The translations under genes were made by a program, and so were the position numbers. Below are positions 1-8,573 of a DNA stretch of 64,000 bases, in pieces. Source of the stretch: Roseiterribacter gracilis (lineage in GTDB: Bacteria > Pseudomonadota > Alphaproteobacteria > BOG-932 > Roseiterribacteraceae); assembly GCA_018332375.1 (NCBI GenBank), contig BOPV01000001.1, forward strand, positions 2,852,001 to 2,916,000, in the 5' to 3' direction. Position 1 is the first letter of the stretch. Each line of letters starts with the position of its first letter. The notes beneath the pieces were generated by a model that made no database searches, was not told the origin of the DNA, and saw only the letters and a program-made list of their open reading frames with translations.

Positions 1-1055
1 GCCAGCTCGGGCGAGAAACGCGCATAGGCGCCCAATACCAGCTCGCGTCCTGCCGGCCAGGTGATCGCACGATCATCGTCACCCGGAATCGGCGCATTGC
101 GATCCCACCAGTTCAGCTTCTCTTTGCCGAACCATTTCGCCTTCAACGCGTAGTAGCGATGCGACAGGCGCGGATGCGCCTTCTCGACCGCAGCAGCCAA
201 CGCATCGACGACGTCGTCTTCCACCTGGTTGGCGAGATTGCGGAACGAGGTTGAGCGCGGATAGCGCCGCCAGCGATCATCGATCTCTTTGTCTTTCGCC
301 AAGGTCGAGGTGATCAGCGCGAACAGCTTGTTGTTTTCTGCCAGCACACCCGCAACAGCCAGGCCCGCTTCGCGACGCACCGCTTCGTCGGGCTCGCTCA
401 ACAGATTCAGCGTGTCGCTGATGGGCAGCTCTTTGCCGCCGACCGGAAAGCGCAGCCCCGCAATCGTCTGGTCGAACAACCGGCTCCACGCGCCCGAACC
501 GACGACATGGCGTTCGTGCAGCAGCTTCTCGGCTTCGTCGGTCAATTGATGCACGCGAAAGGCGCGCACCGAATCGAGCCACGGACGCCAATGGCGCAGT
601 GCCTCGCTGTCGGCGTAGGCACGCGCGATGTCGGTCTCTTCGATCCGGTTGAGTTCGAGCGACAGAAAAATCAAATCGCTCGAGATCACCGTCACGCGTT
701 CGATGATCGTTTGGTAGAAGCGGCCGATTGCCGGATCTTCCTGATCTTCGGCATGGACCAGCCCGGCATAGGACACAAGCTTCGACAAGCCTTCGTCGAT
801 CCGTTCGTATCCGGCGATCGCCGCAGCCAGCGCGTTGCCGTCCAAGGTCGCGACTTTTCCTTGATACTGCTTGGCGAACGACGCCGCTTCCTGCGCCAGA
901 CGCTGCAGATCGGCTTCGATCGACGGCGACTCGCGCCCCGGATAGAGATCCGATAGATCCCACCTCGGTAAAGATTGGGGCGGCGGCGATTCGGCTGCGC
1001 CACCGGTTGCACCCGGCGCGCCCGCCGTTTCTCGCCGCAAATCAGACCGCTTCAT
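1..1055 (-). CDS. pepF: M3-family oligoendopeptidase F (N-terminal 351 residues; C-terminus beyond window edge)
   Basis: Cytoplasmic zinc oligopeptidase of the M3B family, which cleaves short peptides. The frame opens with ATG at 1055 (GGAG nine bases upstream) and stays open to base 1, so about 351 N-terminal residues are visible. Residues 32-40 read WDLSDLYPG, a hallmark of the PepF N-terminal region, and the rest is helix-rich as expected for the oligoendopeptidase F domain. The catalytic HEXXH helix lies beyond the window and cannot be checked. Its start is only 14 bp from the divergent bioY start, so each promoter must lie inside the other gene. Family assignment is by motif recognition. 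Confidence 0.8.
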   Translation of the reverse strand, partial: MKRSDLRRETAGAPGATGGAAESPPPQSLPRWDLSDLYPGRESPSIEADLQRLAQEAASFAKQYQGKVATLDGNALAAAIAGYERIDEGLSKLVSYAGLVHAEDQEDPAIGRFYQTIIERVTVISSDLIFLSLELNRIEETDIARAYADSEALRHWRPWLDSVRAFRVHQLTDEAEKLLHERHVVGSGAWSRLFDQTIAGLRFPVGGKELPISDTLNLLSEPDEAVRREAGLAVAGVLAENNKLFALITSTLAKDKEIDDRWRRYPRSTSFRNLANQVEDDVVDALAAAVEKAHPRLSHRYYALKAKWFGKEKLNWWDRNAPIPGDDDRAITWPAGRELVLGAYARFSPEL

Positions 1056-1069
1056 AGGTTTCCGCTCCG

Positions 1070-1588
1070 ATGTCTCGTGCCAGATCTAGGCCTGTCCTCG
1101 TGCTCGGCCAACCGCTGCTGTTCGCAATTCTCGGAACTGCGGCGATCATTCTCGGTGCGCGCTGCGCGGTGTCGCTGGGAACAACGCCGTCGACCCTGCA
1201 GACTCTCGCGGTCGTGCTCGTCGCCGGCATTTGGGGACCATGGGTCGGCGCGGTCGCGGTGCTGCTGTATGCCGCGTGCGCTTGGGCGGGCCTGCCGGTT
1301 CTGTCCTTTGGCAGCGCGATCCCGTTTCCGCGTTTCATCCACAGCGCATCATTCGGTTGGGTGCTGGGATTTCTGCCCGCCGCCTTGTTGACCGGTGCTG
1401 CACGGCGCTGGGCGGGCGCGCGGCTGGGCCCGTGGTTTGCGGTCGCACTCGCTGCGCACATCGTCGCAATCGCCGTTGGCCTGGCGTGGAATCGTGGCGG
1501 CGTCGAACTTACCGTGCTGCTCGGCGCCTTGGCCAAAAGCGCCATCGCCGCCGTGACCCTGGCGTTGCTGCGCGGCCGGATGCGGTGA
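1070..1588 (+). CDS. bioY: BioY-family biotin transporter substrate-binding (S) component
   Basis: Integral membrane S-component of the energy-coupling-factor biotin transporter. The 172 residues form about six hydrophobic segments. The family signature, threonine-leucine-glutamine followed by a hydrophobic helix and then GPW-G-AVLLY, falls at residues 43-68, and the conserved AGLPV turn is at about 73-77. No bioM/bioN ATPase or T-component genes are nearby, so it may act alone (known for some BioY) or use a shared energising module. Its TGA overlaps the GTG of the following HAD gene by 4 bp, suggesting coupled translation. No clear Shine-Dalgarno precedes the ATG; a downstream GTG near 1099 is a less likely start. 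Confidence 0.82.
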   Translation: MSRARSRPVLVLGQPLLFAILGTAAIILGARCAVSLGTTPSTLQTLAVVLVAGIWGPWVGAVAVLLYAACAWAGLPVLSFGSAIPFPRFIHSASFGWVLGFLPAALLTGAARRWAGARLGPWFAVALAAHIVAIAVGLAWNRGGVELTVLLGALAKSAIAAVTLALLRGRMR

Positions 1589-2205
1589 CGCGCCTCGCTT
1601 TGTTCGACTTCGACGGCACGCTTGCCGATTCGATGCCGTGGTTTCTCAGCGTGTTCGACGACATCGCTGACGAGTTCAGTTTTCGCCGCGTCACCGCAGC
1701 GGAACGCGAAGAGCTGCGCGGCTTAGGCTCGCGCGAAATCGTTCGGCGCCTGGGCGTATCGATGTGGAAGATGCCGCGCATCGCGCGCCGCATGCGCGCA
1801 CGCAAACTGGCGCAGGCGCATGCGATTCCGCTGTTCGCCGACACCGCACGCCTGCTCGGCACGCTGACCGCACGCGGCGTGCGCATCGCCGTCGTCAGCA
1901 GCGATTCCGAAGCCAGCATGCGCTGTACCTTGGGACCGCTGGCAGACCGGATCGAATTCTTCGAGGGCGGCGTCGGCATGTTCGGCAAAGCCGCGCGGCT
2001 GCGCAAAGCGCTGCGTCGTGCGCGCGTCGCACCGCACGAAGCGACCTATGTCGGTGACGAAGCGCGCGACGCCGACGCCGCGCAAAAAGCCGGGCTGCGT
2101 TTCGTCGCCGTCGGTTGGGGCTACGCGACCCCTGCCGCCTTCGCGCCGTCGATTCCGCTAGCGACAACGGCGGACGAGCTGCTGCGCCTGCTGGCGCCCG
2201 CTTAA
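1585..2205 (+). CDS. HAD-superfamily phosphatase (phosphoglycolate-phosphatase-like)
   Basis: Haloacid dehalogenase-type hydrolase of 206 residues. I chose the GTG at 1585 because it gives a GTGA overlap with bioY and places the nucleophile motif DFDGTLADS at residues 8-16, where the family normally has it. Motif II (VSSDSE) is near residue 99. Motif IV (GDEARDADAA) is near residue 156, and the predicted lysine motif lies between them. The helical cap is inserted after motif I. This resembles the Gph-like or phosphonatase-like HAD-IA group; the substrate cannot be read from sequence. The 3' end overlaps the convergent enoyl-CoA hydratase gene by 4 bp. Confidence 0.8.
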   Translation: MTRLALFDFDGTLADSMPWFLSVFDDIADEFSFRRVTAAEREELRGLGSREIVRRLGVSMWKMPRIARRMRARKLAQAHAIPLFADTARLLGTLTARGVRIAVVSSDSEASMRCTLGPLADRIEFFEGGVGMFGKAARLRKALRRARVAPHEATYVGDEARDADAAQKAGLRFVAVGWGYATPAAFAPSIPLATTADELLRLLAPA

Positions 2206-2987
2206 ACCCCGGTAAAACGCGGCGCGCGCCGTTCGCGGAACGCGGCTACGCCTTCGGCAAGATCGTGGCTGCCGACCAGCGCCGCAAACTCGGCTGCTTC
2301 GATCGCGAGCCCCTCATCGATCGAGACGTTCAACCCGCGCGTCACTGCTGCGAGACAGGCGCTGACCGCGCGCGGTGCGAAGGCGGCGATCGCCAATCCC
2401 AGACTGTTCGCCTCATCCAATAGCCGCGCACGCGGGACAACACGATTGATCAGCCCCATCTCCATCGCACGCTGCGCGCTGAACGGTGCCGCGGTCAGGA
2501 TCGCTTCCATTGCGCGCTTGCGTCCGATCAGGCGCGGCAAACGCTGCGTGCCGCCGAAGGTCGGCGGCAGACCCAGCTTGATTTCGGCTTTGCTGAACGT
2601 CGCCTCCTCGCAGGCGATGGCGAGCGGTGCCGCTTCGGTGATCTCGCAACCACCGCCATAAGCGAGCCCGTTCACGGCCACGATGACCGGTTTGGGAAAG
2701 GCTTCGATGCGCGATGTCAGGCGTTGGCCGCGGCGCGGAAATTCGCGCACCGCCACGGATGGTCCAGCGGCGATGCTGCCGGCGAATTCATGGATATCGG
2801 CACCGGCCGAGAAAGCCTGTGTGCCGGCGCCAGTCAGAACGATCGCGCGCACCGTATCGTCGCGCTCGATCGCGTCAAGCGCCGCCAGCAACGCGTCGAT
2901 GGTCGCGTAATTGAGTGCGTTCAACCGGTGTGGCCGATCGATGGTGAGACGCGCCAGCGCGCCATCTTGGTCAGTACGGATCGTCAT
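2202..2987 (-). CDS. enoyl-CoA hydratase/isomerase family protein
   Basis: Crotonase-fold protein of 261 residues, the usual length. The oxyanion-hole segments are AGADI (61-65) and GGGCE (111-115). Both glutamates used by true hydratases appear present: E115 in GGGCE and E135 in FSKAE, followed by the conserved GGTQRLPRL. It is therefore probably a hydratase active on a 2-enoyl-CoA in fatty-acid or amino-acid catabolism rather than a non-hydratase crotonase. It stands alone: convergent with the HAD gene on one side and divergent from the NIPSNAP gene on the other (152-bp gap). Chain length and substrate cannot be inferred. Confidence 0.88.
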   Translation of the reverse strand: MTIRTDQDGALARLTIDRPHRLNALNYATIDALLAALDAIERDDTVRAIVLTGAGTQAFSAGADIHEFAGSIAAGPSVAVREFPRRGQRLTSRIEAFPKPVIVAVNGLAYGGGCEITEAAPLAIACEEATFSKAEIKLGLPPTFGGTQRLPRLIGRKRAMEAILTAAPFSAQRAMEMGLINRVVPRARLLDEANSLGLAIAAFAPRAVSACLAAVTRGLNVSIDEGLAIEAAEFAALVGSHDLAEGVAAFRERRAPRFTGV

Positions 2988-3139
2988 GGCTGCCGAGCAT
3001 CACGCCGCAGCGGCGCAACGCAGAGCGAGACCTGTTCACCCGCTGGTGAGTTCGCGCGGCCCTGTCGCGGGGCGCCAAGTGGTCCAAGACGACGCGCGGT
3101 GAATCGGGCTTCTCCAGCCTCTCACCAAGGAGCCCTGAC

Positions 3140-3829
3140 GTGACCTCGTACCCGTTCGTCGAATATCGCCGCTACACGTTGCATCTAGGCCGGCGCGACG
3201 AGTTGATCACCTTGTTCGAGCGCGAATTCGTCGAGACCCAGGAAGCGGAAGGCATGACTCTGCTCGGCCAGTTTCGCGTCCTGGATCGGCCCGAGCTGTT
3301 CGTCTGGTTGCGCGGCTTTCCCGACATGGCGACGCGCGGCGATCGACTTGGTGCGTTCTATGGCGGTCCAGCCTGGAAATCGAATCGTGACGCCGCCAAT
3401 GCGACGATGATCGATTCCGACGACGTGTTCCTGCTGCGGCCGGCAGCGCCGCAATTCGGGTTTACGCACGACGTGCGCGGTCGCGCGCCGATCGGCAGTG
3501 AGACAGTGCCGGCCGGCCTGTTTCTGGCCGTGACCTGGTTCGTCGCCGATACGGTTGCGTTCGTCACATCGTTCGAACGATCGATTGCACCGGCACTGCG
3601 CGCGGCTGGCGGCCAACTGCGCGCGACGTATGTGCGAGCGCACGAAGAAAACAACTTCCCGGCTCTGCCGGTGCGCGAGGAAAATGTCTTTGTCTGTTTC
3701 GTCGCGTTCGATCCAGGCGCGTCGCGGCCGGCGATCGAGGCGGTCCTGGCACCGCACTGCGATGCCAGGACCGAGCTGTTGTGGTTGACGCCGACCGAAC
3801 GGTCGGCGCTGCACCTCAACGGCGAGTGA
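3140..3829 (+). CDS. NIPSNAP-family protein
   Basis: Protein of 229 residues that starts with GTG at 3140, preceded by AGGAG. The N-terminal half has the NIPSNAP pattern: a strand beginning VEYRRYTLHLGRRDELI, an FRVLDRPE segment and WLRGFPDMATR. This family adopts a dimeric ferredoxin-like alpha/beta barrel fold and has no agreed enzymatic role in bacteria. The C-terminal half (about 125-225) has weaker barrel-like strand/helix periodicity and may be a second copy of the fold. The gene ends inside the last codons of the convergent methyltransferase gene (14-bp overlap). No signal peptide is seen. Confidence 0.75.
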   Translation: MTSYPFVEYRRYTLHLGRRDELITLFEREFVETQEAEGMTLLGQFRVLDRPELFVWLRGFPDMATRGDRLGAFYGGPAWKSNRDAANATMIDSDDVFLLRPAAPQFGFTHDVRGRAPIGSETVPAGLFLAVTWFVADTVAFVTSFERSIAPALRAAGGQLRATYVRAHEENNFPALPVREENVFVCFVAFDPGASRPAIEAVLAPHCDARTELLWLTPTERSALHLNGE

Positions 3830-4661
3830 CGATCACTTCAAGATATTCGCTTTGCACGACCATCGTGCCGTCTTTGGCGACGTTGTGCTGCGCGATCAAT
3901 GCAAGCAGATCGTGATCCAGCGCGGCTTGCGCCGCCGGCGCCAAGGCGGCGTACGTCTTCAGGACCGGGCCGTAGAAGGTCTTGAAAATATCCAGCCAGT
4001 GTTGCGGCGAGCGATAGCGGAAGGCGAAGGTACGCGACGTCGTCTCGATCGATGCAGCCTGCGGCCCGAACATCTCGTTTAGCCGTGCGCGGGTTCCCCA
4101 CAGCGCCGGTGACTTGGCGCCGGGCGGCGGCGCGACATGCTTGCCAATCGTCTTGAAGACCTGGCCGATGAAGCCGTCGGGCGTCCAGTTCGCCAGGCCG
4201 ATTTTCCCGCCTTTGCGGCAGACGCGGATCAGTTCGGCAGCAGCGCGATCATGGTCGGCGGTGAACATCACGCCGAAGGTCGAAACGACGACGTCGAACT
4301 GTTCATTCGAAAAGGGCAGCGCTTCGGCATCGGCTTCGCGGAACTCGATCGTCAGGCGCTCGGCCTCGGCGCGTTCGCGGCCGCGCTCGAGCAGCGCCGG
4401 CACATAGTCGGTCGACACCACGTCGCACCAACGGCGTGCCGCGGCGAGCGAGACGTTGCCGTTACCCGCTGCCACGTCGAGCACTTTCTGGCCCGGGCGC
4501 AGATCCAGCGCCTCGCATAGTTCTTCGCCGACGATCTGCAGCGTCGTGCCGACGACCGCGTAGTCGCCGGACGACCAAGCACCATGCTGGCGGGTCTTGA
4601 TTGCCTTGACATCGAGGGGTGCGGGTGGGGGATTCACGATAGCCGTGCCAGCCATAGACAT
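3816..4661 (-). CDS. class I SAM-dependent methyltransferase (UbiE/COQ5-like)
   Basis: Protein of 281 residues with a Rossmann-type SAM-binding core. Motif I VLDVAAGNGNVS is at 60-71, an acidic residue after strand 2 lies in STDYVP, and motif II (DADALPF-like, here ADAEALPF) is near 105. The C-terminal RYRSPQHWLDIFKTFYGP stretch is typical of a group of uncharacterised methyltransferases. ATG at 4661 is chosen because GGAG sits eight bases upstream; a second ATG at 4655 is possible. It is divergent from the BTAD/TPR regulator across about 150 bp, so regulator and methyltransferase probably form a control pair (inference). The substrate is unknown; small-molecule C- or O-methylation is most likely. 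Confidence 0.8.
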   Translation of the reverse strand: MSMAGTAIVNPPPAPLDVKAIKTRQHGAWSSGDYAVVGTTLQIVGEELCEALDLRPGQKVLDVAAGNGNVSLAAARRWCDVVSTDYVPALLERGRERAEAERLTIEFREADAEALPFSNEQFDVVVSTFGVMFTADHDRAAAELIRVCRKGGKIGLANWTPDGFIGQVFKTIGKHVAPPPGAKSPALWGTRARLNEMFGPQAASIETTSRTFAFRYRSPQHWLDIFKTFYGPVLKTYAALAPAAQAALDHDLLALIAQHNVAKDGTMVVQSEYLEVIVTRR

Positions 4662-4811
4662 ACTTTTTCTCCGTTGGAGCAGGACCGAATCCTGCAGGTT
4701 CGCTTGCGCGCATGCGCGGCGGGGCCGGCGGGAACCGGCACGACGCGTTGCAACGCTTGCTGTTGTCTCTACGCGGGCGGCGTGGAGCCGAGCGTGGTAG
4801 CCAGCGTGGAA

Positions 4812-6761
4812 ATGACCGGTCTGCACGTACAAATGCTTGGTCCGCTGACGATCCGGCGCGACGGAAACGTGCTGACCCTGCCCGCTTCGCGCAAAGCGCG
4901 TGCGCTCTTCGCCTATCTCGCGCTGGCGCCGCATGCGGTGACGCGCAGCCAGCTTTGCGAGCTGTTGTGGGACGTTCCCAACGACCCGCGCGGCGAGCTG
5001 CGCTGGTGCCTGAGCAAAATTCGCGGGTTGATCGAAACGGCGGACCAACGGCGGGTCGAGACCGCCGGCGACACGGTGCGGCTGGATCTGCGCGGCTGTT
5101 TTGTCGACGCGATCGCCATCGCCGAAGCGGTGCAGAACCTTGCGACCGTGGCGCCGGCGCGGCTGCGCCAGATCGCGTCCTTCTTCGGCGGCGATTTCCT
5201 CGACGGGCTGGAGATCGATCGCAGCCCCGTGTTCAACGGCTGGCTGATCGCGCAACGACGACGCTTTCGCTTCTTTCATGCGGCGGTGTTGGAGCGGCTC
5301 GTCAGCGACGCCGGCGACGACGAGATCCTCGGCCATCTCGAAGCCTGGCTCGAACTCGCACCGTTCGATCATCGCGTGCACGACAAGCTGCTGCAGACCC
5401 TGGCGCGGCGCGGGCGCATACGTGAAGGCGAAGAACATCTGGCCGCGACCGCCAAGTCGTTCGAGGTCGAAGGTCTCGATTCAGCGCCGCTGTATGAATC
5501 GTGGCGCAATGCGCGCGGCCAGCCCGCGATGGCGGTCGTCCCGGATGCAAGCGAGGTCGCCGCTACGCCGGCGACGCGGCGGGCCTCAATTGCCGTCATG
5601 CCGTTTGTCGACGGTTCGTTTGCGGGCGACCTACGCGGCGGCGCGGCCGATGCAATGGCGCACGACATCATCACGCGCCTCGCCAAGCTGCGCAGCTTGT
5701 TCGTCATCGCGCAGGGCAGCGTCTTCGCGCTGCACGAGCGGAAGATCTGCGCCGAAGATGCGGGCCGTGTGCTGAATGTCGACTATGTCGTCAGCGGCTC
5801 GGTGCGTCGCCAGGGCAACCAGCTGACCGTCATTGTCGAGCTGGCGGAAACGCGCACGGCGCGGATCGTCTGGGCCGAACGGTTCGACCAGAAGCTCGAC
5901 GACGCGTTTCTGGTGCTCGACGAGATCGGCAATCGCATCGTCGCGTCGATCGCGAGCGAGGTCGAAACCAACGAGCGCAATCTTGCGATCTTGAAGCCGC
6001 CCAATTCCTTGACGGCGTGGGAAGCGCATCATCGCGGCCTGTGGCACATGTACCGCTTCAACAAAGCGGACAACCAACGGGCGCAGCATTTCTTCGAGAT
6101 GGCCGTGCGGCTGGATCCGACCTTTGCGCGCGCCTATGCGGGCCTGTCTTTCACGCATTTTCAAAGCGCGTTTCAGGGTTGGGCCGATCGCAAAGCGGAA
6201 ATCGACCTCGCCTATGACACGGCTGGCCGCAGCATGCTGATCGACGATCGCGATCCAGCGGCGCATTGGGCGGTCGGGCGCGCGCTCTGGCTACGCGGTC
6301 AGTACGATGACTCGGTCGACAAGCTGAAACAGGCGATCGATCTCAGCCCGAACTTTGCGCTCGGTCACTACGCGCTTGCGTTTGTGCAATCGCAGGCCGG
6401 CGATCCGACCGCGGCGATCTTGTCATCCGATCACTCACGACATCTCAGCCCGTTCGATCCACTGATTTTCGCGATGCTGGGTGCGCGCGCCTTGGCGCTG
6501 GTGCGCTTGGGACAATTCGAAGAGGCAGCAGACTGGGCGGCGAAAGCTGCGGCGCGTCCCAACGCGCACGCGCAGATTCATGCAATCGCCGCCTGTTCTC
6601 TGGCGCTCGCAGGCCGCACCGATGAAGCGCGACTGCAGCTTGCGACCATCCACAAGACGCAACCGCGCTACAGCAGTGACGATTTTTTCACCGCGCTGAA
6701 GTTCGACGCCGACGGCGAGCGCCTCTTCCGCGAAGGCGCGCGGCGCGTCGGAATGCGCTAA
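4812..6761 (+). CDS. transcriptional regulator with winged-helix DNA-binding, BTAD, TolB/FlgO-like and TPR domains
   Basis: Protein of 649 residues from the ATG at 4812 (an in-frame GTG about 30 bp upstream is an alternative). Residues 1-95 form an OmpR-type winged helix like that of SARP/AfsR regulators (LGPLTIRRDG, LLWDVPNDP). Residues 95-230 form the bacterial transcriptional activation helical bundle. Residues 258-395 match the TolB-like/FlgO segment common in CadC-like and adenylate-cyclase-linked regulators (IAVMPFVDGS, VDYVVSGSVRRQG). Residues 400-645 are TPR-like helices (AVRLDPTFARAYAGLS, AIDLSPNFALGHYALA). There is no transmembrane helix, so it is cytoplasmic. It lies divergent to the methyltransferase and 9 bp from the convergent gapR end. 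The effector is unknown. Confidence 0.8.
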   Translation: MTGLHVQMLGPLTIRRDGNVLTLPASRKARALFAYLALAPHAVTRSQLCELLWDVPNDPRGELRWCLSKIRGLIETADQRRVETAGDTVRLDLRGCFVDAIAIAEAVQNLATVAPARLRQIASFFGGDFLDGLEIDRSPVFNGWLIAQRRRFRFFHAAVLERLVSDAGDDEILGHLEAWLELAPFDHRVHDKLLQTLARRGRIREGEEHLAATAKSFEVEGLDSAPLYESWRNARGQPAMAVVPDASEVAATPATRRASIAVMPFVDGSFAGDLRGGAADAMAHDIITRLAKLRSLFVIAQGSVFALHERKICAEDAGRVLNVDYVVSGSVRRQGNQLTVIVELAETRTARIVWAERFDQKLDDAFLVLDEIGNRIVASIASEVETNERNLAILKPPNSLTAWEAHHRGLWHMYRFNKADNQRAQHFFEMAVRLDPTFARAYAGLSFTHFQSAFQGWADRKAEIDLAYDTAGRSMLIDDRDPAAHWAVGRALWLRGQYDDSVDKLKQAIDLSPNFALGHYALAFVQSQAGDPTAAILSSDHSRHLSPFDPLIFAMLGARALALVRLGQFEEAADWAAKAAARPNAHAQIHAIAACSLALAGRTDEARLQLATIHKTQPRYSSDDFFTALKFDADGERLFREGARRVGMR

Positions 6762-6770
6762 CGACGCTGG

Positions 6771-7061
6771 TTACGCTTCCATACCAAGCGCGTGCATGTA
6801 GAGCTGCAGCAATTCGCTTTGCTCGCGGCGCTGTTCCAATTCGACTTTGCGCAGCGCGATCAGTTTGCGCAGCGCTTTGACGTCGTAGCCGGTGCCTTTG
6901 GCTTCGGCGTAGATGTCGCGAATATCGGCGGTGATGCCGGATTTTTCTTCTTCAAGACGTTCGATCCGGTCGACGAAGCTGCGCAGGCGCTTGGCGCCGA
7001 CTTCATCGGACTGATTGGTCATCGAAACGACATTCGTCTTGTTTCCGCGCGGCGCGGCCAT
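6771..7061 (-). CDS. gapR: GapR-family nucleoid-associated protein (DUF2312/UPF0335)
   Basis: Small DNA-binding protein of 96 residues. In Caulobacter, GapR binds overtwisted DNA ahead of polymerases and stimulates type II topoisomerases. The family pattern is clear: LRSFVDRIERLEEEK, then IRDIYAEAKGTGYDVKALRKLI, then a charged helix ending in LYMHALG. The N-terminus is rich in the coiled-coil residues that form the tetramer clamp. ATG at 7061 is preceded by AGGAG at proper spacing, favouring it over the internal Met-14. It is the first gene of a minus-strand run, separated by 76 bp from coq9 and probably independent of it. High confidence in family, moderate in function by homology. Confidence 0.88.
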   Translation of the reverse strand: MAAPRGNKTNVVSMTNQSDEVGAKRLRSFVDRIERLEEEKSGITADIRDIYAEAKGTGYDVKALRKLIALRKVELEQRREQSELLQLYMHALGMEA

Positions 7062-7137
7062 CCCATGTCTCCTGGTCCCGAGGGGGGCGGACCCTAGCGC
7101 AGCGTCTCCGCCAGGCGAAGCCGATTCGACGGGAAAA

Positions 7138-7761
7138 TTACGTCCGCCGCATGCGACGGAACGGCAGCGGCAGATGGTCGCCGAGGTTCTTCAATTGCGC
7201 CAAACGCTTGCCGACGCGCAGAACCTCGTCGAGGCGGCGTTCGAGGAAACGCCAGCTCGCCGCGTGGTCGGGCGAACGGTCGCGCAGCCAGTACGCCGTG
7301 GTCGCAACCACAACGCCCGCGAGCAGGCCGCGCTTGGTGTAGAAATTATAATCGGTCGATGTGTCGCCGGCGGCGCGCCAGATCGCGTCGACCGTACGAT
7401 AGACCGCACGCGCCGCGTCGGGCGCAGCACCGGGCTGCGCCAAGACGCGCGTCGAGCGACGCACCGCTTCTTGATGCGGCGCCAATGCTTCGAGCCGCGC
7501 ACGCACGCCAAGCGCAACGCGGTCGCGCACGCGCATCTTGGTCAGATCGTGTGTCTGCAACGTCGCCTGCATCGCAGCGTCGGCCCAATCGCTGAAGGCG
7601 AGCACGGCGTCGAGTGGACCGCGCGGGAAAATCCGGCGCCAGGCCTGTTCGTCGAAACCCGCGGCGCGCGACGCGGTGGCGAGCGCCGCTTCGGTCCAAC
7701 CGTCGAATGGGACCGACGGCAGCAACTGCGTCAGAAGGCGATCGGCGTCCTGGTCGCTCAT
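7138..7761 (-). CDS. COQ9-family protein (ubiquinone biosynthesis accessory)
   Basis: Protein of 207 residues related to COQ9, a TetR-fold lipid-binding protein that presents ubiquinone intermediates to COQ7. Recognisable features are the helical N-terminus with LPSVPFDGWTEAAL, the FPRGPLDAVLAFSDWAD segment and the C-terminal NFYTKRGLLAGVV-TTAYWL amphipathic region typical of COQ9. Its ATG overlaps the def stop in an ATGA arrangement, so the two are translated in tandem. No COQ7 homologue is present in the window. A peripheral membrane location on the inner leaflet is expected from the family, not from a transmembrane helix. Confidence 0.85.
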   Translation of the reverse strand: MSDQDADRLLTQLLPSVPFDGWTEAALATASRAAGFDEQAWRRIFPRGPLDAVLAFSDWADAAMQATLQTHDLTKMRVRDRVALGVRARLEALAPHQEAVRRSTRVLAQPGAAPDAARAVYRTVDAIWRAAGDTSTDYNFYTKRGLLAGVVVATTAYWLRDRSPDHAASWRFLERRLDEVLRVGKRLAQLKNLGDHLPLPFRRMRRT

Positions 7762-8282
7762 AATGTTTCTCCCTCGCGCGCAGCGTCGAGCTCGGGCCCA
7801 TAGCCCAGCGACGCCATATCGGTCATCCGATCGAGATAGACCACACCGTCGAGATGGTCGACCTCGTGCTGCAGAATGCGCGCCTCAAAGCCGGTCGCTT
7901 CGCGTTCGACGCGGTTGCCGGCGAGATCGATCCCGCTGAGGCCGACCCGTGCGAAGCGCGGCACCAGACCGCGCAGCTCGGGAATCGACAGGCAGCCTTC
8001 GGCACCCAATTCGCGCACGTCGCTGAGCGGGATCAGTTCGGGATTGAGCAGCCCGACAATCTGGTCGCTGGACTCGCCGCGCACCGCGATCGGCCGCCAC
8101 ACGATCGCGCGCAACCCGCTTGCAACCTGCGGCGCCGCCAGTCCAACACCGTTGGCCGCTTGCATCGTTTCCGCCATGTCGGCGAGCAGCCGTGCGAGTT
8201 CGGGATCGGTCGGATCAACGATCGGTGCTGCGACAGCGCGCAAAATCGGATCGCCGAGACGGATGATGGGTCGGAGCGCCAT
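7758..8282 (-). CDS. def: peptide deformylase
   Basis: Removes the formyl group from the N-terminal methionine of nascent proteins. The 174 residues carry all three PDF motifs: GVGLAAPQ (45-52), EGCLS (95-99) and the metal-binding HEVDH (139-143). Metal ligands are therefore C97, H139 and H143, with E140 as catalytic acid/base. The C-terminus is short, as in alphaproteobacterial type I/III enzymes. It lies between the acylphosphatase (4 bp upstream on this strand) and coq9 (4-bp overlap). There is no fmt neighbour in the window, so this may be an additional or relocated copy. Confidence 0.93.
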   Translation of the reverse strand: MALRPIIRLGDPILRAVAAPIVDPTDPELARLLADMAETMQAANGVGLAAPQVASGLRAIVWRPIAVRGESSDQIVGLLNPELIPLSDVRELGAEGCLSIPELRGLVPRFARVGLSGIDLAGNRVEREATGFEARILQHEVDHLDGVVYLDRMTDMASLGYGPELDAAREGETL

Positions 8283-8286
8283 GACC

Positions 8287-8565
8287 CTAGAGCGTAGGCA
8301 GGATCCGCAGCCCGTCCAGTCCTTTGGAATCCGCGCCGGTGACGTCGACCTTGTCGACGCGCGCGTGCGACGGGCCGCTGCGCGCCGCGTCGATCATCTG
8401 CGTCAGCGCGCTGTCATTTCCGGCGATGCACGCTTCGACGCTGCCGTCGGCGCGATTGCGAACCCAGCCGACCAGACCGCGCGCACGCGCTTCGTCGGCA
8501 AACCAGGCGCGATAACCGACGCCCTGCACACGACCAGAGATACGGAGAAGAACCGCGCGCAGCAT
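8287..8565 (-). CDS. acyP: acylphosphatase
   Basis: Small enzyme of 92 residues that hydrolyses carboxyl-phosphate bonds such as acetyl- or carbamoyl-phosphate. The family signature [11 protein letters not shown] (11-21) contains the catalytic arginine R19, and the catalytic asparagine is in [12 protein letters not shown] (N37). ATG at 8565 starts eight bases after the stop of dacA on the same strand and gives the standard acylphosphatase length. It sits between dacA and def in what looks like one minus-strand transcription unit. Confidence 0.92.
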   Translation of the reverse strand: MLRAVLLRISGRVQGVGYRAWFADEARARGLVGWVRNRADGSVEACIAGNDSALTQMIDAARSGPSHARVDKVDVTGADSKGLDGLRILPTL

Positions 8566-8573
8566 GCTGACGC

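Noticed and set aside
4584..4811. 76-codon N-terminal extension of the BTAD regulator overlapping the methyltransferase start
   Set aside because: The extension is cysteine/alanine-rich and not part of the winged-helix domain, and it would run through the shared promoter region. The domain starts right after ATG 4812.
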